A stretch of DNA of 21,422 bases, taken from the NCBI GenBank assembly GCA_021780095.1, contig JAJXZK010000151.1, positions 1 through 21,422 of the forward strand, in the 5' to 3' direction. The translations under genes and the position numbers were made by a program. Below are positions 16,357-21,422 of this stretch, piece by piece. How positions within the stretch are numbered: the stretch's first letter is position 1; each line of letters opens with the position of its first letter. The notes beneath the pieces were generated by a model. The model had not been told where the DNA came from. It saw only the letters and a program-made list of their open reading frames with translations, and did not search any database. Origin of the DNA: Acidobacteriota bacterium. Lineage in GTDB: Bacteria; Acidobacteriota; Terriglobia; Terriglobales; Acidobacteriaceae.

Positions 16357-17655
16357 ATGTTAGCCGTGGATGAGATTCAACCTCATTTGAATGACCGAAG
16401 GTCGTTTATCAAACTGCTGGCAGCGGCTCCGCTGTTTGCCACGATTGGTACACGCAGCCTTGCCTCTACTGTTGCATCAGCCGGCAGAAGTACTTTCTCC
16501 AACAATATCTACACTCGGCTGGGAGTTCGTCCCCTAATTAACGCGCGCGGCACCTGGACGTACGTGTGCGGGTCTCTGGAGCTGCCCGAGACGCGGCGCG
16601 CGACGGAGGAGGCGTCTCACTATTTCGTCGACATGTTTGAGCTGCAAGCTGGCGTAGGCCGCTACCTGGCAAAGATGTCTGGAGCTGAATCTGGAATGGT
16701 GACCTCCGGTTCTGCGGGCGCAATGGCATCGGCAACAGCGGCGTGCATTGCCGGTTCCGATCCGAAGAATGTTTGGCAATTGCCCGACACGACTGGCTTG
16801 AAAGATGAAGTGGTGATGATGGAAGGCCGAAGCCCTTTCGACAGCGCCATTCGGCTCGCCGGAGGTAAATTGGTGATTGCCCAGACCGTGGAAGATCTGC
16901 CGTCGGCCCTGACTGCCAAAACCGCAATGGTCTACACGACTTGGCGTGACGACCGGCTTGAGCGCATCCTAAAAATCACCAAAGCCGCCGGCGTTCCCCT
17001 CCTGGTTGACGATGCGGCCGGAATTCCTCCGTTTTCTTACTTCACCCGCTACGCCAAACTCGGTGTCGATCTTTTCTGCTTCAGTGGCGGGAAAGGACTA
17101 TCTGGCCCGCAATGCTCCGGAGTGTTATTAGGGCGGAAGGATCTGATTGATGCAGCGCTGTACAACACCAGCCCCTGGGAGGGCGCCGTATGTCGTCCCA
17201 TGAAGGTCGGCAAAGAAGAGATTATGGGCATACTGGCGGCGATCGAATATTGGTCGCGCGCGGATCAAGGCCTTTTAAATAAGGAGTGGCAGAGCCGGGT
17301 CGAACGCATCCAGAAGCTAGTAGAAACAGTGCCCGGAGTGACGACGAATATTATGACCCCGCAAGACGGGAACAGTTATCCAACATTGTCGGTGATGTGG
17401 GACGAAGCGAAGTTTGGACTGACGGTTGCTCAATGCGCTCAACAGTTGCGCGACGGCGAGCCTCGTATTGAGGTGCTGACGGATAGTAATCCCAGCGGCG
17501 TTCTGGACCGCATCCCGCATGATCCGAAAAGGCATCGGCGGTCCCAGCCGAATCCTTTGCAGATTATCTCCATGACATTGCAGCCTGGGGAGGACTTGAT
17601 CGTTGGCAATCGCCTCCGCCAGGTTCTCAACAAGGCGCGCAAACAACCTGCATGA
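16357..17655 (+). CDS. SelA-like PLP-dependent enzyme with Tat signal (DgaE-type lyase candidate)
   Basis: This is a 432-residue fold-type I PLP enzyme related to L-seryl-tRNA(Sec) selenium transferase and D-glucosaminate-6-phosphate ammonia-lyase. NIYTRLGVRPLINARGTWTYV (50-70) is the typical opening of this family. GSAGAMASATAA (118-129) should form the phosphate-binding loop, LLVDDAAGI (215-223) supplies the aspartate facing the pyridine ring, and K246 in CFSGGKGLSGPQ is the expected PLP lysine. The N-terminus carries DRRSFIK at 13-19 followed by a hydrophobic run (LLAAAPLFATIG), a textbook twin-arginine signal. The enzyme would therefore fold with PLP in the cytoplasm and then be exported. 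It is unlikely to serve selenocysteine synthesis. The neighbouring exported RidA-domain protein suggests an enamine- or imine-releasing lyase. The substrate is unknown. Confidence 0.85.
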   Translation: MLAVDEIQPHLNDRRSFIKLLAAAPLFATIGTRSLASTVASAGRSTFSNNIYTRLGVRPLINARGTWTYVCGSLELPETRRATEEASHYFVDMFELQAGVGRYLAKMSGAESGMVTSGSAGAMASATAACIAGSDPKNVWQLPDTTGLKDEVVMMEGRSPFDSAIRLAGGKLVIAQTVEDLPSALTAKTAMVYTTWRDDRLERILKITKAAGVPLLVDDAAGIPPFSYFTRYAKLGVDLFCFSGGKGLSGPQCSGVLLGRKDLIDAALYNTSPWEGAVCRPMKVGKEEIMGILAAIEYWSRADQGLLNKEWQSRVERIQKLVETVPGVTTNIMTPQDGNSYPTLSVMWDEAKFGLTVAQCAQQLRDGEPRIEVLTDSNPSGVLDRIPHDPKRHRRSQPNPLQIISMTLQPGEDLIVGNRLRQVLNKARKQPA

Positions 17656-17853
17656 GGTGGGCGCTTCAAACGACAGGAAGGCGGTTGCGGGACACATCTT
17701 TTGCCGCATGACGCCTGCCTGCAAAGTTACATCCTGGGCCGGATCTCACGACGTGCACCAGAAGGCGCGGTAGATCCGGCAGATAGAAAGACAGGCAAAG
17801 ACTCGAACCTCAAGAAAACGTATTCGATCGCGTTGCAAGAGAGGTGGTATCTC

Positions 17854-18750
17854 ATGCATCCCAGTCAACGGTACGCCGGCGGGTTCGTCGGCCTGCTAGC
17901 AGGGGTTTTCTGTGCGCTTCCGCTGCATGCCGAGCATCGCCAGATCGATCCCACCTTCTTGTATCGCGACACCACAACGGCTGCGGAGAAGCCGTCCGAC
18001 ATCACCACGGCGACATGTCATTACAAACCCCTGTTCGGCAAGGGGGACCCGGATACGTCCGTGGTGGTCGGCGTCGCACGATATGGGGAGGCAGTCATCG
18101 ATCCCCATGGCGCGTGCGCTACCGTTCAATATCCCCAGGAAGACCAGGTGTATGTTGTACTCGACGGAAGTGGCTCCGCGAAGTATGGCGGGGAACAGGT
18201 ACCGCTGAAGACTGAGGACTATCTCTATATTCCTTCGACCGTTCCGCATTCTTTACAGAATTCGTCTGGCGAGCCTTTGACTGTGGTCGTCATGGGGTTT
18301 TACACCCAAGGATTTGACACGACTCCACCGCCTACGCATCCATTGAAGGCCAACATTGAAGACGTGCCGACGACCCTGGTGCATGGCCACCCGGATTCGA
18401 CCCGCTTCCGTCTGCTGATGGGAGACTCGGATAGCAAGCGTGACCGCATTGCGGCTGGCCGCGTCCTGACCAGCCTGTTCCTGATGGAAATCGCGCCCGG
18501 TGGCACGAATTTCCCCCACCATCACCAGCGTGAAGAGGAGATCTACCTGATACTAAGTGGCCACGGTGTAATCGTGGCTGGCGGAGGAATGGACGGAATC
18601 GCAGGACGGCACCCAGCGAAAACCGGAGACGCTTATTTTTTCCGGCTCAATGCCACGGTTGGGTACTACAGTGCGCCCGATGTTACATCGCGACTACTTT
18701 GCGTACGCTCATGGTATCCGGGCATGCAACAAAAGGGAGCGCAACATTAA
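17854..18750 (+). CDS. Exported bicupin protein
   Basis: This is a two-cupin beta-barrel protein of 298 residues, function unknown. The ATG at 17854 is chosen because a Sec signal peptide follows at once (hydrophobic FVGLLAGVFCALPL, cleavage after LHA at about residue 26) and AGAGAGG lies about 10 bases upstream. The open frame runs back to 17701, but those 51 codons are polar and would bury the signal. Cupin 1 spans about 75-150 and has lost the usual histidine pair (YPQEDQVYVVLDG). Cupin 2 spans about 210-275 and keeps a metal site with H222-H224 and an acidic EEE cluster (227-229) in PHHHQREEEIYLILSGHG. It may be a periplasmic isomerase, lyase or dioxygenase, or a binding protein; the fold does not decide. 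It lies 198 bases after the SelA-like gene and 99 before the RidA gene. Confidence 0.82.
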   Translation: MHPSQRYAGGFVGLLAGVFCALPLHAEHRQIDPTFLYRDTTTAAEKPSDITTATCHYKPLFGKGDPDTSVVVGVARYGEAVIDPHGACATVQYPQEDQVYVVLDGSGSAKYGGEQVPLKTEDYLYIPSTVPHSLQNSSGEPLTVVVMGFYTQGFDTTPPPTHPLKANIEDVPTTLVHGHPDSTRFRLLMGDSDSKRDRIAAGRVLTSLFLMEIAPGGTNFPHHHQREEEIYLILSGHGVIVAGGGMDGIAGRHPAKTGDAYFFRLNATVGYYSAPDVTSRLLCVRSWYPGMQQKGAQH

Positions 18751-18839
18751 GTAGTAGTCAGGGAATATTGCATCGGCACGATCATGGATTGCTCTCGCGT
18801 GAATGTTTTTGTTGAGAAAGAAAAAGAAAGATGGTTTCA

Positions 18840-18845
18840 GGGAGG
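18840..18845 (+). promoter_or_regulatory. Ribosome binding site fixing the RidA-repeat start
   Basis: GGGAGG lies 4 bases before the ATG at 18850. It argues for that start over the in-frame ATG at 18784, which has no ribosome site and would place 22 charged residues ahead of the signal peptide. Confidence 0.75.
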
Positions 18846-18849
18846 AAAA

Positions 18850-20088
18850 ATGGGTTTTCCATTAAGGCGCTGCCCATGTCTTGTCTTAGGTTGTTTGCTG
18901 GCTGCGGGGGGCACGCAGCTGATTGCGCAGACTGGCGGCGCGCTCAAAGTTATCAAGGTTGATAGCTATCATGTTGGGTCGGCGTCGAGCGCCGGCGTTC
19001 TGGTGAATCGCACGCTCTACGTTGCCGGTCAGGATGGACGAAGCAACGGTGGCGCGGTTCCGAAGGATTTTCAGAAGGAAGTCCGCCAGTCGTTGGACAA
19101 TGTGCAAGGCGTGCTGCGGGCGGCAGGAATGGATTTCGGCAACGTGGTGTGGATGAATATCTATCTGACTCATCTGTCGAATATGGACGGGATGAATCAG
19201 GTGTATTGGAAGATGATCGGAGAAGACGCGCCCGCTCGTACCGTGCTCGGAGTAGCGAGTCTGCCGAACGGCGAGAATATCGAAATCAACTGTATCGCGG
19301 TGAGCAGTGCCGCCCGCAGACGCGTGATCCATCCGGGGGGATGGCCCCAGGGACGACACATCGATCCCGCCGGAATCGAGGCCGACGACGTTCTCTACAT
19401 GTCGGCGCAGGAGGGCGCCGATCCGCTGACGGGAAAGGTCGCAGCGGATTATGCCGGAGAAGTTAAGCAGGCTCTCGACAATGTTGCTGCGGTGGCCAAA
19501 GCTGCCGACATGAGCATGGCGAATGTCATCTGGGTCAATCCGTATCTCAGTAGTAATGGCGATCCAGAACACGTGATGAACAAGATCTATGCGACATATT
19601 TCGAGTTTGGAAATACTCCGGGGCGAGGAACGATTCAGGTGGTGGACCTTCCGAACCATGCGCATATCGTGTTCAGTTGCATCGCCGGCGCCGATTTGTC
19701 CAAACGTATGTCGATTCGTCCTAGGAACGAGAAGCCCAGCCCAACCGCAAGCCCCGGCATCCTGTATAGAGATACACTGTATCTTTCTGCAAAGGACGCG
19801 TACGTCCCAGGCCTGGGTCTCTTTTCGCCGGAGATGGGCATTCAGGTGCGCATGTCCATGCGCAGCCTGCTGGATGGGTTGCAGAAGGCAGGTATGGATT
19901 TTTCGAATGTCGTCTCTTCAACTATTTATCTGCGTGACGTGAAGGACGAGGGCCCGGTTGCGTCACTCTACGCCACGTTTTTCAAAGACAATTTTCCAGC
20001 GCGGACGACGTTACAACAGAATTTTGATACGAAGTCGGAAGATGTCGAGCAGATTTCCTTTATTGCGGTGCGACAGCCGCTTCACTGA
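18850..20088 (+). CDS. Exported protein with three tandem RidA/YjgF domains
   Basis: RidA proteins hydrolyse reactive enamines and imines released by PLP enzymes. From the ATG at 18850 the product has 412 residues: a signal peptide to about residue 27 (LRRCPCLVLGCLLAAG, then LIAQ) and three YjgF domains at about 35-152, 160-280 and 288-408. The key RidA arginine (R105 in E. coli) has a counterpart in each: R130 (PARTVLG), R259 (PGRGTIQ) and R385 (PARTTLQ). The glutamate 15 residues further on (E120 in E. coli) is kept in domain 1 (E145) and domain 3 (E400) but is V274 in domain 2. Domain 2 may thus be structural. RidA is normally a cytosolic homotrimer of about 130-residue chains, so this chain could fold as a single-polypeptide trimer in the periplasm. 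Its neighbours, above all the SelA-like enzyme, suggest it clears that enzyme's product. Confidence 0.88.
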   Translation: MGFPLRRCPCLVLGCLLAAGGTQLIAQTGGALKVIKVDSYHVGSASSAGVLVNRTLYVAGQDGRSNGGAVPKDFQKEVRQSLDNVQGVLRAAGMDFGNVVWMNIYLTHLSNMDGMNQVYWKMIGEDAPARTVLGVASLPNGENIEINCIAVSSAARRRVIHPGGWPQGRHIDPAGIEADDVLYMSAQEGADPLTGKVAADYAGEVKQALDNVAAVAKAADMSMANVIWVNPYLSSNGDPEHVMNKIYATYFEFGNTPGRGTIQVVDLPNHAHIVFSCIAGADLSKRMSIRPRNEKPSPTASPGILYRDTLYLSAKDAYVPGLGLFSPEMGIQVRMSMRSLLDGLQKAGMDFSNVVSSTIYLRDVKDEGPVASLYATFFKDNFPARTTLQQNFDTKSEDVEQISFIAVRQPLH

Positions 20089-20092
20089 GGAG
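20088..20092 (+). promoter_or_regulatory. Ribosome binding site for the GTG start of the last gene
   Basis: AGGAG overlaps the last base of the RidA-gene stop codon and lies 5 bases before the GTG at 20098. This supports the GTG over the in-frame ATG at 20152, which would cut into the signal peptide. Confidence 0.65.
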
Positions 20093-20097
20093 AGAGT

Positions 20098-21422
20098 GTG
20101 CAGTTCGGTTCTGTCAAAACCAAAGCGCGGTTTTCAGCATTGTTTTCTGTGATGGCGCTGCCGGCCCTGTTGGGTTTGCCGTTGCAGAGCCAGACGACTG
20201 CCGTGCCCACCTGCGAGGCGCGTGCAACAAACTACCTGGGATGGAAGGCCGAGGAACTGTCCAATCCGTGGGTAAAGCTGGAGATCGTTCCGCAGATCGG
20301 CGGCCGGCTGATCCAGGTCACCTTCGGCGGCCATGACTTCCTGTATATCAATCCATTGCTGCAAGGGCAGGTGATTCCGCTAGGAGCCAAAGGGTACGGC
20401 GATCGCAATTACGGCGGCGATAAGATCTGGCCGCTCCCTGAAGGGAATCGGGATGAACAGCATTGGTCTGGCGGGGGGAACCTGGATGGTGCTCCATTTA
20501 CCCTGCAGGTTCTATCCAGCGGTCCCACGTGTGCGGTGCGGCTGACCGGGCCGGTCGATCCCGAGATCGGACAGAGGTATATCCGCGATATCAGCATCGG
20601 AGCGGACACGCCGGTCATCTCGTTTCACGTGGTGATGCAGAACATGAGCGGTTATCCGCGGACGTGGTCGGAACAGACGATCACCGAATATCCCACCTCC
20701 CATCCGTCTGGCTCGGACAATTTCAACCAGAAATTCTGGGGCGTAACGGAGGTGAACCCCGCCAGCGCGTATCTGAATGGCTATCATGTGCGCACCGGCC
20801 CGGCGGACAACCCGGCTTTCTCGGTGAGCGCGGGCACGTTCCACGTGCATTGGAACAACATTATGCAGGAGGTATGGATCGACTCTCAATCGGGATGGCT
20901 GGCTGCTGTGGATGGTTCGACCGGATACACGATGGTTGAGCGCCATCGTATCGATCCGACCGCAGGGTATCCCGGAAAGGCTTCGATCATCTTTTATTCC
21001 ACCGGTGAGCCAACACCACCCCCGGCGAAGGGGGAGGCCACGGAGCCCCGCGAGGGACCGTTCGTGGAGGCGGAAATGAACAGTCCAATGGTCGAGCTGG
21101 CACCCGGCGAAAGCTACGCGATGGATACGCAGTGGTATCCGACGCGCATGGGAGAGGATTTCAAGACGACGACCTACAGTGGTGTGATCGGAACACCGCT
21201 GACTGTTACCACGACCCCCGCCGGGCTGGCTCTCTCGGGTAGCTTTGGGGTGTTCTATGCCGGCGATCTGGTGGCCCACTTCTACGGGCGAGGCGATGGA
21301 AGCACGGCGAAAATTATGTCTGTGATTCCCACCGAGCCCGTGCAATTGCACACCACCTTGCATGCGCCGCCGAACACAACGCGGGTTTCGGTGCATCTGG
21401 TGGATTCTCACGGTCTGGATCG
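20098..21422 (+). CDS. Exported DUF4380-like protein, 3' end cut by window edge
   Basis: I read this frame by hand from the GTG at 20098; it stays open for 441 codons to the window end. A Sec signal peptide fits residues 1-32 (basic KTKARF, then LFSVMALPALLGLPL, cleavage near QSQ). The mature part opens like the DUF4380 / aldose-epimerase-like beta-sandwich family: VKLEIVPQIGGRLIQVTFGG at 59-78, YINPL, then GGDKIWPLPEG at 106-116. No catalytic set can be named. Members of this fold bind or modify carbohydrates, so a role on a sugar-type ligand is plausible. The spacing of nine bases to the RidA gene makes co-transcription with it almost certain. Family assignment is from pattern memory and moderately sure; the C-terminal region is incomplete. 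Confidence 0.75.
   Translation, partial: MQFGSVKTKARFSALFSVMALPALLGLPLQSQTTAVPTCEARATNYLGWKAEELSNPWVKLEIVPQIGGRLIQVTFGGHDFLYINPLLQGQVIPLGAKGYGDRNYGGDKIWPLPEGNRDEQHWSGGGNLDGAPFTLQVLSSGPTCAVRLTGPVDPEIGQRYIRDISIGADTPVISFHVVMQNMSGYPRTWSEQTITEYPTSHPSGSDNFNQKFWGVTEVNPASAYLNGYHVRTGPADNPAFSVSAGTFHVHWNNIMQEVWIDSQSGWLAAVDGSTGYTMVERHRIDPTAGYPGKASIIFYSTGEPTPPPAKGEATEPREGPFVEAEMNSPMVELAPGESYAMDTQWYPTRMGEDFKTTTYSGVIGTPLTVTTTPAGLALSGSFGVFYAGDLVAHFYGRGDGSTAKIMSVIPTEPVQLHTTLHAPPNTTRVSVHLVDSHGLD

Noticed and set aside
17701..17853. Upstream extension of the bicupin frame to an ATG at 17701
   Set aside because: The added 51 residues are polar, have no ribosome site, and would place the clear signal peptide in the interior of the protein.
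18880..18900. Possible lipobox (VLGC) in the RidA-repeat signal peptide
   Set aside because: The hydrophobic stretch before the cysteine is too short and leucine at -2 is unusual; a plain Sec signal cleaved after about residue 27 fits better.
20512..21411. Open frame of 299 codons on the minus strand near the window end
   Set aside because: It is antisense to the DUF4380-like gene, which has a ribosome site, signal peptide and family-like sequence.

Overview
The window looks like chromosomal DNA from an Acidobacteriota bacterium (Terriglobia-like). The evidence is indirect. There is a very large TonB-dependent receptor of the type with an N-terminal carboxypeptidase-regulatory domain, which is greatly expanded in that phylum. 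There is also a MacB-type permease, exported sugar- or amino-compound-processing proteins, and moderately GC-rich codon use throughout. No rRNA, tRNA, CRISPR array, insertion sequence or prophage signal was seen.

Region 1 (1-6220, minus strand) is an L-rhamnose catabolism cluster. In transcription order it holds a chimeric regulator (IclR-type helix-turn-helix joined to a periplasmic-binding-protein sugar sensor), a 227-bp gap with two short palindromes, then rhaEW (rhamnulose-1-phosphate aldolase fused to a short-chain dehydrogenase), rhaB (rhamnulokinase, starting on a GTG that overlaps the rhaEW stop) and rhaI (isomerase, cut by the window start). Together these cover L-rhamnose to rhamnulose, rhamnulose-1-phosphate, and dihydroxyacetone phosphate plus lactaldehyde, with oxidation of lactaldehyde. 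No rhamnose transporter is in view.

Region 2 (6579-10362, plus strand) is a translationally coupled haem operon, hemE-hemH-hemY, with ATGA overlaps at both junctions. This order resembles the late-haem operon of Gram-positive bacteria. HemH and HemY each carry an extra low-complexity segment. A 358-bp divergent intergenic region with a perfect 7-bp inverted repeat separates it from the rhamnose regulator.

Region 3 (10421-11611, minus strand) is a lone MacB/FtsX-type ABC permease that converges on hemY, with no ATPase or adaptor gene in view.

Region 4 (12154-21422, plus strand) is the most unusual part. A TonB-dependent receptor with a near-consensus sigma70-type promoter is followed, after a 657-bp gap without a clear gene, by four genes whose products all appear to be exported. 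They are a SelA-like PLP enzyme with a twin-arginine signal, a bicupin with a Sec signal, a protein with three tandem RidA/YjgF domains and a Sec signal, and a DUF4380-like carbohydrate-binding-fold protein that runs off the end. PLP lyases of the SelA/DgaE type release enamine/imine products, and RidA proteins hydrolyse such products. The set therefore reads as a candidate, apparently undescribed, periplasmic pathway for an amino-bearing compound, perhaps an amino sugar acid. That function is inferred, not shown.
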